From positions 806,001 through 870,000 of the forward strand of contig NZ_RCWZ01000004.1 in assembly GCF_003675385.1 (NCBI RefSeq): 64,000 nucleotides of DNA. The letters are read 5' to 3'. Position numbers and translations under genes: made by a program. Positions 25,819 to 34,734 of this stretch are shown here, one piece after another. How positions within the stretch are numbered: position 1 is the stretch's first letter; each line of letters starts with the position of its first letter. A model generated the notes under the pieces. It worked only from the letters and a program-made list of their open reading frames with translations, was not told the DNA's origin and made no database searches. Origin of the DNA: Mucilaginibacter kameinonensis (GTDB taxonomy: Bacteria; Bacteroidota; Bacteroidia; Sphingobacteriales; Sphingobacteriaceae).

Positions 25819-26316
25819 ATGCCAGTAGCTGCATCTACCAAACGTTTTCAATTTTTGCCGTATCTTATCAGTCTGCTGATTGTTTTGGCTATCGGATTTG
25901 TGGCCTCACTGGTAACCCGGCCCGAAATTGCGGGTTGGTACAGTACCCTCAAAAAGCCTCCGTTTAATCCCCCACCCTGGCTATTCGCGCCGGTTTGGAC
26001 GGTAATTTATATCATGATAGCAACCTCGGCTTACCTGGTTTGGAAACAACGCAGCCGCAAGCCCGCATATATCATAGCGCGCTCAGTGTACTTTATTCAG
26101 CTGATTTTAAATTTTTCATGGTCAATCATATTCTTCGGCATGCACCAGATAGCCGGGGCCATGATCGTGATCATTTTACTGTGGATCAGCATTATCGTAA
26201 ATATAAATTGGTTTAACAAATTTAGCCGGACTGCCGCATGGCTACTTGTCCCCTATTTGTTATGGGTGAGTTTTGCCAGCGTGCTTAACGTGAGTATTTA
26301 TTTCCTTAACCGATAG
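25819..26316 (+). CDS. tspO: TspO/MBR-family tryptophan-rich sensory protein
   Basis: 165 residues with five membrane helices. Family markers: GWYSTLKKPPFNPPPWLFAP and VWTVIYIMIATSAYLVW, then NFSWSIIFFGMHQ and a helical pair to the end. TspO binds porphyrins and other tetrapyrroles or lipids and affects stress responses; in some bacteria it sits in the outer membrane. Divergent from the cupin gene; transcription start not obvious. Confidence 0.93.
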   Translation: MPVAASTKRFQFLPYLISLLIVLAIGFVASLVTRPEIAGWYSTLKKPPFNPPPWLFAPVWTVIYIMIATSAYLVWKQRSRKPAYIIARSVYFIQLILNFSWSIIFFGMHQIAGAMIVIILLWISIIVNINWFNKFSRTAAWLLVPYLLWVSFASVLNVSIYFLNR

Positions 26317-26381
26317 CTCATAAAAAACACTATTTTTATTGCAGATAATTACAGCATCGATAAAGAAGCTTTCTATCAACC

Positions 26382-26915
26382 ATGAAAAAACTCTTACTTA
26401 TTTTTTGTCTTATTACCGCTGCACACAGCTTTGCATTTGCCGATAAAACCGCCATTAACAACTTTGTAGTTAAAGAAAACCCCTTCGCTGTTGACGAGGT
26501 TGCCGTAGTAGCCACCGACACCGCGGGCGTAATACAGGAAAATGTAAACGGCGTTTTCACCTTTGTAATGAACGGTTTTACCGAAGAGCTGAAGTTTGAT
26601 AAAGGCACGGCCTTCTATCGTCACAAGCTTGATCGTTCAAGCTTCCTTTACGCCAAACACATGAACGATAGCGGTACACATGCCATATTGTATTACATCT
26701 ACAAACACGATAGTAAACTAAGTCCTTTCCATATCAGTTGGGTACTGTTGGTGGCTGTCCCGCTTTTGCTGGTGTTGCTGGCCTATATGTTTAAGCGCTT
26801 CATTATTATTGCGGTAGTGATCTTCTGTATTTTCTTATACTTCAATTATCACAACGGCTTAAGCATTCCAACCTTTTTCGAAAGTATTATTGACGGATTG
26901 AAGAATATGTTTTAG
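26382..26915 (+). CDS. Membrane protein of unknown function with signal peptide
   Basis: 177 residues. Signal peptide 1-20 (LLLIFCLITAAHSFAFA), a periplasmic domain of about 100 residues (TDTAGVIQENVNGVFTFVMN, then GFTEELKFDKGTAFYRHKL), and two closely spaced helices (about 118-138 and 139-157) before a short tail. I do not recognise a family. It follows tspO by 65 bases in the same direction and is convergent with tamL across repeat E3. Confidence 0.7.
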   Translation: MKKLLLIFCLITAAHSFAFADKTAINNFVVKENPFAVDEVAVVATDTAGVIQENVNGVFTFVMNGFTEELKFDKGTAFYRHKLDRSSFLYAKHMNDSGTHAILYYIYKHDSKLSPFHISWVLLVAVPLLLVLLAYMFKRFIIIAVVIFCIFLYFNYHNGLSIPTFFESIIDGLKNMF

Positions 26916-26925
26916 ACTCGGAGAG

Positions 26926-27066
26926 GAGGTAAAAGGATAAAGGTGAAAGGCAAAAGGTAGCTGCAGCTTTGCAAATCAAGTAGCAAAAGATTGCAGTGGC
27001 TTTACGAATTATTTAAACGAGGCTTATCATCTGATTTTCAATACCTTTTACCTTTCAGCTTTAACC
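26926..27066. repeat. Family E heptad-repeat palindrome, copy E3
   Basis: GGTAAAAGGATAAAGGTGAA and onward at the left; ACCTTTTACCTTTCAGCTTT and onward at the right. GGTAGCTGCAGCTTTGC follows the left run. It fills the gap between two convergent stop codons (11 and 4 bases away). Confidence 0.85.
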
Positions 27067-27069
27067 TAA

Positions 27070-29439
27070 CTAAAACGGCAATCCTATACCAAAGTTAAGC
27101 TGCATAAAGTTGTAGCTTTCGCCTCCGTTGGCTGCTTCGTAAGCTTTTTTGAACGAGCCTTTGCTGAATAATTCGCCTGCATGGTTAACCAATACCCATT
27201 GGTCGCTGCCATTAAACTGAGGGTCTTTAAATTTAAAGGCGGCATCCAGCCTGAAAACAAAGAAGCTTAAATCAAACCGGAGACCGGTACCTATGCCCAT
27301 TGCTGTTGAGCTTAAAAAATTACTGAACTTGAACTGACCATTCGGGTTATCCGGCTCATCATGTAAGCGCCATACGTTACCTGCGTCAACAAAAAATGCG
27401 CCTTTAAGCTTCGCTCCAAAAAAGTTATCGGCAAGCTTATAGCGGTATTCGGCATTGGCGACAAATTTAATTTCACCAAACTCATCAAGATATTTTAAGC
27501 GGGCCCTTGTGGTATTATCCGCACCATAATAGGTTCCCCGGTTAAATTGCCCCGGTCCAAGGGTGCGCGGCAACCAGGCCCTGATATCATTGGCACCACC
27601 GGTATAGAAGTTCTTCTCAAAAATAAGCTGATTACTATTACCGTAAGGAATACCAATACCTGGGTTAATACGGAACACAAACTGCCTTTCGCCGCCTAAG
27701 CTGCGGTAAAAACGGGTATCCAGTTCAACCTTGGTATATTGGGCAAAAGTGTAGCCAAAAAGTTTATGCTGTCCCAAAGTATCTTTAGGAGCGTTGGTAA
27801 TATTACTGATGAGGTTAAGAAAGTTGCCGCCAAGATCTAAACTACCGCGGAAATAGGTAAAGTTTTCGTAGCTGTTAAGCTTTATGGCATTAACCTGGTA
27901 AGTGTATTGGCTTCCTGCCGTAAAAACGGTACGGCCGATAAGATAAACGTACGAGTACCTATTTTGCTTAAGTAAGGTATCACGTGCCGCCGGATCAATT
28001 ATACCTCTGGAAAACTCAATGCTGATGGGCGTAATAGTATGTGATTTGTAGGGTGTATCAAAAAAATCGTAAGTAATAGAGTTGATAAAACTTTCGCGCT
28101 TAACCAGATCTTTCTGGAAAAACAACGAGTAGTTTGACGAGAATGTAGTATGAGGAACAGCGAATTTACCCAGGAAAGGAAATTTAAACGGCAGTAAAAG
28201 GCGCGGATAAGTAAGCTGCGCCCCTGCCCTAAACTCCTGATTTTGGATACTGCTGTGATCGTTACCCACAGTATTGCCATTATCAAAAAGGATACTCCAG
28301 TTAACCTTTAATTGCAATATAGCGGCCTGTTTAAACAAATTCCTATCGGTAAAAGTATTACCTACGTTATAACCAAAACGCCCCCCACTAAACAGCACCT
28401 CGCCTTCCACACGGTCGCTCATGCGTTTCAGGGGCACTATATCTATCCTGGTATTGAGCCTGTTGGAACTGTCTTTCAGCTTTTCGTAAACCGGGTTGGG
28501 CACATTTCTGAAAACGTTTAACTCTGATAAGCGCGTGGTGGTACGCGTTTGCTTATCAATATCATAGATCTCGCCCTTTTTCTGGAAAACATAATCGGTT
28601 ACTACCCTTGGCTTAAACCTTTTTGAATAATCAACAAACCTGAATTGTGAGTCGACCTGTATGGTATCAACTTTACCCAGGGTACGTCCCTGGCTGTTTG
28701 ATATGGTGATTAAGGTGTTATTGATGGTATAAACCGGGTGCTGGTTTTTCCCTGCCGGGTTATCAATGATCATTTTAACATCAACAACACTGCTGTTAAA
28801 GGTTGAATCATAAGTAAAGTTGATATACTGACGATAAAAATCATAGTAGCCGTTATGCTTCATCAGCAGATAAAGCTGATCACGGTCGTAAGCTAAGCTA
28901 TCGGTATCAAAGCGCCCGCCTGGTTGTATATGCGTAATTTTATTGCGGTTGGCGTTGTATAGGTTTTTGATGTTGTTATCGCCGATACTATCGGTAAACT
29001 TACGAATGCGGAACATCGGGCCTTCATCGGCAGTAAAAACCAACTCCGCTTTTTGTTTTTTGATCACCACACTATCGGTAACCCTGCCTTTAAGATAACC
29101 ACGGCTACGGATAAACTTTTCCATTTGCAGGCGCGAGTACTCAATCAGGTTGCTGTCCACAACCACGGGGGCTTCACCAATATTTTTTTTACCTTTTTTA
29201 CTGAAAGTATAGTAAAGCTGTAAATTGAGCCAATTGTTGGGTTGCTGCTCCTTATCTACATAATTTATAGCTGCTTCAGAAAATTCCTCGTCGATACCTT
29301 TAATGGTAATTTTACGTACCAGCGCCTGGTCTTTGCGGATGCCACGGGTAATACTGCAGCCCGAACCGATAATAACCAGCAAAATACTTAATATTGTAAG
29401 GCGGTAAACAGCAGGTTTAGTATATGCTTTCAAAATCAC
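27070..29439 (-). CDS. tamL: TamL-type BamA/Omp85-family outer-membrane lipoprotein
   Basis: 789 residues. The N-terminus has a lipoprotein signal with SILLVIIGSGC, Cys about residue 28, so the protein is lipid-anchored, as in Bacteroidota TamL. POTRA-like segments about 40-330 are followed by an Omp85 surface-antigen barrel (about 340-789) with GGANDIRAWLPRTLGPG and a terminal Phe (IGLPF). With TamB it is thought to serve outer-membrane assembly or lipid traffic. The start is GTG 29439 (or TTG 29433); both overlap the 5' end of the divergent methyltransferase gene. No tamB is adjacent. Confidence 0.88.
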   Translation of the reverse strand: MILKAYTKPAVYRLTILSILLVIIGSGCSITRGIRKDQALVRKITIKGIDEEFSEAAINYVDKEQQPNNWLNLQLYYTFSKKGKKNIGEAPVVVDSNLIEYSRLQMEKFIRSRGYLKGRVTDSVVIKKQKAELVFTADEGPMFRIRKFTDSIGDNNIKNLYNANRNKITHIQPGGRFDTDSLAYDRDQLYLLMKHNGYYDFYRQYINFTYDSTFNSSVVDVKMIIDNPAGKNQHPVYTINNTLITISNSQGRTLGKVDTIQVDSQFRFVDYSKRFKPRVVTDYVFQKKGEIYDIDKQTRTTTRLSELNVFRNVPNPVYEKLKDSSNRLNTRIDIVPLKRMSDRVEGEVLFSGGRFGYNVGNTFTDRNLFKQAAILQLKVNWSILFDNGNTVGNDHSSIQNQEFRAGAQLTYPRLLLPFKFPFLGKFAVPHTTFSSNYSLFFQKDLVKRESFINSITYDFFDTPYKSHTITPISIEFSRGIIDPAARDTLLKQNRYSYVYLIGRTVFTAGSQYTYQVNAIKLNSYENFTYFRGSLDLGGNFLNLISNITNAPKDTLGQHKLFGYTFAQYTKVELDTRFYRSLGGERQFVFRINPGIGIPYGNSNQLIFEKNFYTGGANDIRAWLPRTLGPGQFNRGTYYGADNTTRARLKYLDEFGEIKFVANAEYRYKLADNFFGAKLKGAFFVDAGNVWRLHDEPDNPNGQFKFSNFLSSTAMGIGTGLRFDLSFFVFRLDAAFKFKDPQFNGSDQWVLVNHAGELFSKGSFKKAYEAANGGESYNFMQLNFGIGLPF

Positions 29440-30173
29440 AGATCAGTTTATTAAAGTCCTTACAACATAAAAAATTCCGTAAAGAGCATGGCTTGTTTTT
29501 GGTTGAAGGCTACAAATCGGTTATCGAGTTTGTAAATGCCGCATACCAGGTTGATACTATATACCATACCGCCGAAACTGCTCCAAAAATGCTGAATTTA
29601 TCCCGAAAAATAAATTTTCAGGAAATTTCATCGGCCGACCTCGAAAAGATCAGCAGTTTGAAAACCCCGCAAGAGGTAATTGGTTTGGTTAAAATACCAA
29701 AATGGCCCGCATTAAATTACAACTTACTGAAAAACAAGTTTTCGCTGGTGCTTGATGGCGTGCAGGATCCCGGCAATATGGGTACCATTATCCGCACGGC
29801 CGACTGGTTTGGCATTGCCGATATTATTTGCTCTGAAGATACTGTTGACGTTTACAACCCGAAAGTGGTACAGGCCACCATGGGCTCCTTAGCAAGGGTA
29901 AACGTACACTATGGCGATCTGCTAACCATCCTCCCCCAGATAAAACTCCCATTATTTGGCGCGATGCTGGATGGCGAAAATATTTATAGTACAAATTTCG
30001 GAACAGAGGGCCTATTGGCCATGGGAAACGAGGGAAATGGCTTACGCCCTGAAATACAGGAGTTAATCAATAAAAAAGTAACTATCCCGCGCGTAGGACA
30101 AGCCGAATCATTGAATGTTGCCATAGCCACAGCCATACTTTGTTCAGAAATTAAGCGAAATTCGTTCAAATAA
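29424..30173 (+). CDS. TrmH/SpoU-family RNA 2'-O-methyltransferase (RlmB-like)
   Basis: 249 residues. N-terminal substrate-binding domain (KFRKEHGLFLVEGYKSVIE, about 12-31) and SPOUT knot with motif 1 LDGVQDPGNMGTIIRTADWF, motif 2 AMGNEGNGL, and motif 3 IPRVGQAESLNVAIATAIL. It methylates a ribose in 23S rRNA or a tRNA using S-adenosylmethionine. Start ATG 29424 overlaps the tamL start by 16 bases on the opposite strand. The tRNA-Cys gene follows 46 bases after its stop. Confidence 0.9.
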   Translation: MLSKSQISLLKSLQHKKFRKEHGLFLVEGYKSVIEFVNAAYQVDTIYHTAETAPKMLNLSRKINFQEISSADLEKISSLKTPQEVIGLVKIPKWPALNYNLLKNKFSLVLDGVQDPGNMGTIIRTADWFGIADIICSEDTVDVYNPKVVQATMGSLARVNVHYGDLLTILPQIKLPLFGAMLDGENIYSTNFGTEGLLAMGNEGNGLRPEIQELINKKVTIPRVGQAESLNVAIATAILCSEIKRNSFK

Positions 30174-30174
30174 A

Positions 30175-30204
30175 TTTGTTCGCTAAAAATAATTGCTATC
30201 TTTG
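30175..30204 (+). promoter_or_regulatory. Promoter for tRNA-Cys
   Basis: TTTG at 30175-30178 and TATCTTTG at 30197-30204, 18-base spacer, a near-ideal Bacteroidota sigma-A promoter. Start expected near 30211, just before the tRNA. Confidence 0.75.
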
Positions 30205-30219
30205 CAGTCCTTAAAAAAG

Positions 30220-30290
30220 GGTCGGATGGCCGAGTGGCTAGGCAGAGGTCTGCAAAACCTTTTACAGCGGTTCGAATCCGCTTCCGACCT
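30220..30290 (+). tRNA. tRNA-Cys (anticodon GCA)
   Basis: 71 nucleotides. Acceptor GGTCGGA pairs with TCCGACC; D arm GCC...GGC; anticodon stem GAGGT / ACCTT around CTGCAAA with anticodon GCA; T arm AGCGG-TTCGAAT-CCGCT. The discriminator is U, the identity base of tRNA-Cys. CCA is not encoded. Confidence 0.97.
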
Positions 30291-30321
30291 CAGGGTTAAA
30301 AAATATTTAAAATACAAGACA

Positions 30322-30495
30322 ATGGGCGTTACTCGTTTAAAAAGAAAAGACAGGAGAAATAAAACTTTTTCACGTTTAGAAGTTCAGTTCCTTAAACTGG
30401 CTACTAACCTGGAATACGGAAGCCGTTCTGCTGAGTCAAAACACAGCCAGATAGCTAAAAACAATGCAGCTTTAGATATCGCATTAGGTAAATAA
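30322..30495 (+). CDS. 57-residue basic protein co-transcribed with tRNA-Cys
   Basis: Starts MGVTRLKRKDRRNKTFSRLE; 57 residues, strongly basic at the N-terminus and helical overall (ends NNAALDIALGK). The ATG at 30322 is 32 bases after the tRNA; the frame continues upstream through the tRNA but that part is structural RNA. It lacks its own promoter and is followed by a terminator, so it appears to share the tRNA transcript. Family not recognised. A nucleic-acid- or ribosome-associated role is a guess from composition. Confidence 0.6.
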   Translation: MGVTRLKRKDRRNKTFSRLEVQFLKLATNLEYGSRSAESKHSQIAKNNAALDIALGK

Positions 30496-30528
30496 TTTTT
30501 CTCCTTCTTCTTCAGAAGAAAAAGACTT

Positions 30529-30561
30529 AAAGTCCTGCCGGTTTCCGGCGGGACTTTTTTT
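30529..30561 (+). terminator. Rho-independent terminator after tRNA-Cys unit
   Basis: Stem AAGTCCTGCCGG / CCGGCGGGACTT with a 3-base TTT loop and a run of seven T. Confidence 0.9.
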
Positions 30562-30572
30562 ATGCCTGAATT

Positions 30573-30746
30573 TGAACCTTGATATTTAGGATTTAAAGAT
30601 GGACATGATGCTTCCCCAGAGTCCGTGCCCTCACGGGCTCACGTTAAAAAAAGACATCGATGTTTCCGTGGGGACACGGAAACGGAGAATTTGGCATTAG
30701 AATGAATATATCAGGGTAATCCTCAAATCCTAAAAATCAAGGTTCA
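30573..30746. repeat. Family D large palindrome, copy D3
   Basis: Outer arms TGAACCTTGATATTTAGGAT and ATCCTAAAAATCAAGGTTCA, extended by TT / AA, are inverted repeats with one mismatch. Inside are GTCCGTGCCCTCACGGGC and TTTCCGTGGGGACACGGAAA hairpins. The right arm overlaps the end of pyrD. Confidence 0.85.
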
Positions 30747-31779
30747 GAAGCTTCTTATTAATCCTGCCAATCAACCCCGGCCCTTCATAAATAAAGCCAG
30801 TATAAAGCTGCACTAATGACGCACCTGCATTCAGTTTCTCAATAGCATCTTCGGCTGAATGAATCCCTCCTACTCCTATAATGGGGAATGAACCGTTCGA
30901 TTTTTTATGCAGATAAGCGATTACTTCAGTTGAGCGTTTGGTAAGTGGCTTACCGCTTAACCCACCCATCTCTTCTTTTAATTTTGATGGGGATGACAGG
31001 TTTTCCCTGCTGATCGTAGTATTAGTAGCTATTAACCCTGCTATACCTGTTTGCTGCACGATATCAACAATATCATCCAATTGGGAGTCTGTCAAATCGG
31101 GGGCAATTTTTAGCAGTATCGGTCGGCTGATACTGTTTTTATTATTGCGTTGTTGCAGGGTATTCAGAATTTCCATCAACGGACCTTTCTCCTGCAGGGC
31201 ACGCAGGCCAGGGGTATTAGGTGAGCTTACGTTCACAACAAAATAATCAACCACATCAAACAAGCGGTCGAAGCATTTGATATAATCGCTTACCGCATCC
31301 TCATTAGGGGTAACTTTGTTTTTGCCGATGTTTCCGCCAATGATCAAACCTTTATTAGCGTTTTTAGGATCGCGCCTGAAGGCGGCAATGCGCTCGGCAG
31401 CTATATCCACACCAAAATTATTAAAGCCCATGCGGTTAACAAGCGCGCCATCTGCCGGTAAACGAAACATACGCGGCTTATCATTACCCGGTTGAGGCAA
31501 GGGTGTAACAGTACCAATCTCCACAAAGCCAAAACCCATATTAGCCATCTCGCCCATCATTTCGGCATTTTTGTCAAAACCCGCGGCAAGACCAACAGGG
31601 TTCCTGAATTTAAGACCAAAAACTTCACGTTCAAGCTTTGGATCTGTTACATCCCAGATTGCCTTGCTCAATGCTGTACCGCCTGGGAAACGGTTAAAAC
31701 GTTTCAGGTTGCGGGTAACAAAGTAATGCACATTCTCGGGATCGAACTTAAACAGGATGGGTTTTATCAACTGATACAT
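30730..31779 (-). CDS. pyrD: Dihydroorotate dehydrogenase (quinone), class 2
   Basis: 349 residues. FMN-binding and catalytic elements of class 2: GLAAGFDKNAEMMGEM near 65, FVEIGTVTPLPQPGN, NRMGFNNFGVD, VNVSSPNTPGLR with catalytic Ser, and GVGGIHSAEDAIEKLNAGAS. The N-terminal helix (MYQLIKPILFKFDPENVH) inserts in the inner membrane to meet quinone. It oxidises dihydroorotate in pyrimidine synthesis. The last codons (LLNLDF and stop) lie within the arm of palindrome D3. Confidence 0.95.
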   Translation of the reverse strand: MYQLIKPILFKFDPENVHYFVTRNLKRFNRFPGGTALSKAIWDVTDPKLEREVFGLKFRNPVGLAAGFDKNAEMMGEMANMGFGFVEIGTVTPLPQPGNDKPRMFRLPADGALVNRMGFNNFGVDIAAERIAAFRRDPKNANKGLIIGGNIGKNKVTPNEDAVSDYIKCFDRLFDVVDYFVVNVSSPNTPGLRALQEKGPLMEILNTLQQRNNKNSISRPILLKIAPDLTDSQLDDIVDIVQQTGIAGLIATNTTISRENLSSPSKLKEEMGGLSGKPLTKRSTEVIAYLHKKSNGSFPIIGVGGIHSAEDAIEKLNAGASLVQLYTGFIYEGPGLIGRINKKLLNLDF

Positions 31780-31856
31780 GCCGCGAAGTTAGCACATTCC
31801 AGCGCGTTGAACAAACGGGATATGTGGAGGTGATTGACATTTAGGTGTTCGGGGCT

Positions 31857-31932
31857 TGTTATCCTGAGCCAGTCGAAAGACGCGCGCAGAGGCCCTATCC
31901 ACCCATGCTTCGACTGGCTCAGCATGACACCC
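31857..31932. repeat. Family G palindrome, copy G1
   Basis: Left GAGCCAGTCGAA, right CTTCGACTGGCTC, ending CATGACACCC. The right arm read on the minus strand is GTC-ATGCT-GAGCCAGTCGA-AGCAT, with the 5-base stem intact; the left arm has lost its pairing. Core AGAGGCCCTATCCACC. Confidence 0.85.
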
Positions 31933-31978
31933 GCTTTTAATTGTGCCATTACATGGCTTCAAATGCCGACCAATTCCA

Positions 31979-32009
31979 GACTTACGAAGTTTTGAAAACT
32001 TCTTAAGTC
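31979..32009. repeat. Short hairpin GACTTA...TAAGTC
   Basis: GACTTACGAAGTTTTGAAAA and CTTCTTAAGTC form a nearly perfect stem around a single G; no T-run follows, so it is not a standard terminator. Confidence 0.6.
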
Positions 32010-32244
32010 TTCAAAAGACACAAGGTGTAGTATCCTCTCAATCCATGTAATTTAGTTAACAACCGTGTACAAAATACACCACAATTTTTAACGGATTTTA
32101 GCGCATCAAAACCCAACTGAAATCCCGATTTAAATTCGATTTAAATTACTAATAATCAATAAATTAAAAACAAAAAATATTTGGTATTGATGCGTATCAT
32201 TTTTATTAAAACGGGTATAAATCCTAATAATTTATATTTCGCAT

Positions 32245-32277
32245 TTTGCTTTTTTCTGATTAAGTTTAATAAATTTG
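32245..32277 (+). promoter_or_regulatory. Putative promoter of GH30 gene
   Basis: TTTG at 32245-32248 and TAAATTTG at 32270-32277 with 21 bases between; transcription would begin about 57 bases before the ATG. Confidence 0.5.
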
Positions 32278-32340
32278 ACAACTCCGGTTAGCCATAGTCC
32301 AGGCTCATAACCAAACCGGCAAGCCTATTTAATTAAACTC

Positions 32341-33801
32341 ATGCAAAAAAAGTATTTAATTGCCTGTTTCATAGCGGGCGGATTATTAAAGGCTGGCTTT
32401 GTCAGCGCTCAGAGTAAAGCCCCGTATTCGGCAGCAGGTAAATCTGTAAAAGTGATCGTATCTGAGCAAAATGCCGGATACAAGTTCAAAGAAACCGAAA
32501 CACTGAAATTTGCCGACAAGCCGCAACCTGCCGAAACCGAGGTAGCAGTATTTATTGATCCTGCCAAAACATTCCAAACCATGATTGGTATTGGTGGCGC
32601 CCTTACCGATGCTTCTGCCGAAACTTTTGCCAAACTACCTAAGGATAAGCAAAAGGAATTTTTAACCGCTTATTATGATAAAGCCAGGGGCATTGGCTAT
32701 TCATTTGGCCGTACCAACATTCAAAGCTGCGATTTTTCGAGTGATAGCTATAGCTACGTAAAAGACGGCGACAAGGAGCTAAAAACCTTCGATATCAGCC
32801 ATGATAAAACCTACCGTATTCCATTTATTAAAGCAGTCACGGCTGCCGCTGGTGGCAAACTTACTATGTTTGTATCGCCATGGAGCCCTCCTGCTTTCAT
32901 GAAGGACAATAACGACGTACTACATGGCGGCAAGCTTAAAAAAGAGTTTGACCAAAGCTGGGCCAACTTTTATGTGAAGTTTATCAAAGCTTACGAAAAA
33001 GAGGGAATCCCAATTTGGGGGCTTTCGGTACAGAATGAGCCTATGGCTAAACAAACCTGGGAATCATGTATGTACACCGCCGAAGAAGAGCGTGATTTTG
33101 TAAAGAACTTTTTAGGCCCAACACTGCAAAAACAAGGCTTGGCAAGCAAAAAACTAATTGTTTGGGACCACAACCGCGATTTGCTTTATCAGCGTGCCAG
33201 CACCATCCTGGAAGATCCTGCTGCTGCTAAATATATCTGGGGTATTGGTTTCCACTGGTACGAAACATGGACAGGCGCGGGCCAAAACTTTGAAGCTACC
33301 CGCCGTACCCACGAAGCATTCCCTAACAAAAACCTGGTATTTACCGAAGGTTGTATCGAAAAGTTTGATTTCAATAAGATCAATGACTGGTCGCTTGGTG
33401 AACGCTATGGTTTATCAATGATCAATGACTTTAACGCCGGTACCGTAGCCTGGACCGACTGGAACGTATTGCTTGATGAAAAAGGCGGACCGAACCACGT
33501 TGGTAACTTCTGCTTTGCGCCGGTACATGCCGATTTGCGTAACGGAAGCCTGATCTACACCAGCTCATACTACTACATCGGTCATTTCTCTAAATACATT
33601 CACCCGGGCGCTAAACGCATCAGCGCCGTGGCCAGCCGCGATAAACTGCTAACAACCGCTTATCAAAACCCGGATGGTTCAATTGCCGTTGTGGTAATGA
33701 ACAAAACCGACGAAAAAATAGATTACAGCCTTTGGATAAAAGGAAAAGCGGCCGGCACTACTGCCCTGCCGCATTCGATTGCTACACTTATTGTGAAGTA
33801 A
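32341..33801 (+). CDS. Glycoside hydrolase family 30 (glucosylceramidase-like / beta-1,6-glucanase type)
   Basis: 486 residues, signal peptide 1-23 (GGLLKAGFVSAQ). (beta/alpha)8 domain with FGRTNIQSCDFSSDSY, SPWSPPAFMK, acid/base Glu233 in SVQNEPMA, and nucleophile Glu336 in FTEGCIEKF; C-terminal beta domain from about 400. GH30 members hydrolyse beta-1,6-glucan, glucosylceramide or xylan; the subfamily cannot be settled by eye. It stands alone, with a converging endonuclease/phosphatase-fold gene, rather than inside a SusCD locus. Confidence 0.9.
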   Translation: MQKKYLIACFIAGGLLKAGFVSAQSKAPYSAAGKSVKVIVSEQNAGYKFKETETLKFADKPQPAETEVAVFIDPAKTFQTMIGIGGALTDASAETFAKLPKDKQKEFLTAYYDKARGIGYSFGRTNIQSCDFSSDSYSYVKDGDKELKTFDISHDKTYRIPFIKAVTAAAGGKLTMFVSPWSPPAFMKDNNDVLHGGKLKKEFDQSWANFYVKFIKAYEKEGIPIWGLSVQNEPMAKQTWESCMYTAEEERDFVKNFLGPTLQKQGLASKKLIVWDHNRDLLYQRASTILEDPAAAKYIWGIGFHWYETWTGAGQNFEATRRTHEAFPNKNLVFTEGCIEKFDFNKINDWSLGERYGLSMINDFNAGTVAWTDWNVLLDEKGGPNHVGNFCFAPVHADLRNGSLIYTSSYYYIGHFSKYIHPGAKRISAVASRDKLLTTAYQNPDGSIAVVVMNKTDEKIDYSLWIKGKAAGTTALPHSIATLIVK

Positions 33802-33852
33802 TCTTTATAACGATCTTAGTTAATCAATCAACTAAATCTCTGGTATGGTGGG

Positions 33853-34734
33853 TCATTTATGATCCACCATTATCATTACCGGGAAATGGTCGCTTGGCTC
33901 TTTAGCCTCATATTTGTCGCTCCCTTTTGCCTTTGCCCTATAGGTATCTGTTAAAATACCGTACCGTTTCACTTTAAAATCTTTGGTTACAAAAATATGG
34001 TCTATCCGGCCAGTGGTTTTGTCGTTAGCGTCAAAATCATTAAACGTTCCGTTAGTGGCATATTTAATGGGCGAAAGTTCGTAGCTATCTTTTAACACGC
34101 CCGAAGTGTTGATCACCGCGTAACTATCAGATGTTTGGTCAACATTAAAATCGCCCGATAAAATGGTTGGCGAATTGCCGCCCATTTCCTTTACTTTTTT
34201 CAATACCAGCTTAGCACTTTCGCGGCGGGCCACCACACCAATATGATCCATGTGCAGGTTAAAGTAGTAAAATTTAAAGCCGGTTTTTATTTCCTGAAAA
34301 TATCCCCATGAACAGATCCTCGGCAGTGCCGCGTCCCAGCCTTTGTTTGGTTTATCCGTAATTGGAGCCATCCAGAAATCACCATGCTTCAACAATTTAA
34401 ATTTGTCCCTTTTATAAAATATAGCCGAAAACTCCCCTTCTGTTTTACCATCGTCACGGCCTATCCCTGTGTAGGTATATTGCGGCATGGCTTGTTTTAA
34501 ACCGTTAAGCTGGTGCACCAGCCCCTCCTGAGTACCAAAGATGTCCCAATCATGAAAACGGATAAGCTGAGTGATAACGGGTAGGCGCTGTTTCCAGCCA
34601 TTCCCACGTACAGAATCATCGTTTGTGGCATTATCATTGCGCAAATTGTAAGTAGCCACAGTAAGCTGATGCTGACCATAACTTACTGAAACAGAAAGCA
34701 TAGTCATAAACACTAAAGAAAGTACTTTTTTCAT
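33853..34734 (-). CDS. Secreted endonuclease/exonuclease/phosphatase-fold protein
   Basis: 293 residues with signal peptide (LVFMTMLSVSVSYGQ). Fold motifs: TYNLRNDN, GTQEGL (metal Glu), YYFNLHMDHIG, ILSGDFNVD (catalytic Asp/Asn), IDHIFVTKDF and SDHFPV (catalytic His). Such exported EEP proteins may be nucleases, sphingomyelinase-like or sugar-phosphate phosphatases. All catalytic residues are present; the substrate is unknown. Confidence 0.88.
   Translation of the reverse strand: MKKVLSLVFMTMLSVSVSYGQHQLTVATYNLRNDNATNDDSVRGNGWKQRLPVITQLIRFHDWDIFGTQEGLVHQLNGLKQAMPQYTYTGIGRDDGKTEGEFSAIFYKRDKFKLLKHGDFWMAPITDKPNKGWDAALPRICSWGYFQEIKTGFKFYYFNLHMDHIGVVARRESAKLVLKKVKEMGGNSPTILSGDFNVDQTSDSYAVINTSGVLKDSYELSPIKYATNGTFNDFDANDKTTGRIDHIFVTKDFKVKRYGILTDTYRAKAKGSDKYEAKEPSDHFPVMIMVDHK

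Larger units (their letters stand above)
31780..32340. other. Non-coding gap with two hairpins and GH30 promoter
   Basis: 561 bases. Holds family G copy G1 (31857-31932), a short hairpin (31979-32009), about 200 bases of AT-rich DNA without visible genes, and the promoter for the GH30 gene. Confidence 0.7.

Noticed and set aside
30193..30321. Extension of the 57-residue gene upstream
   Set aside because: It reads through the tRNA-Cys gene; the ATG at 30322 is the credible start.
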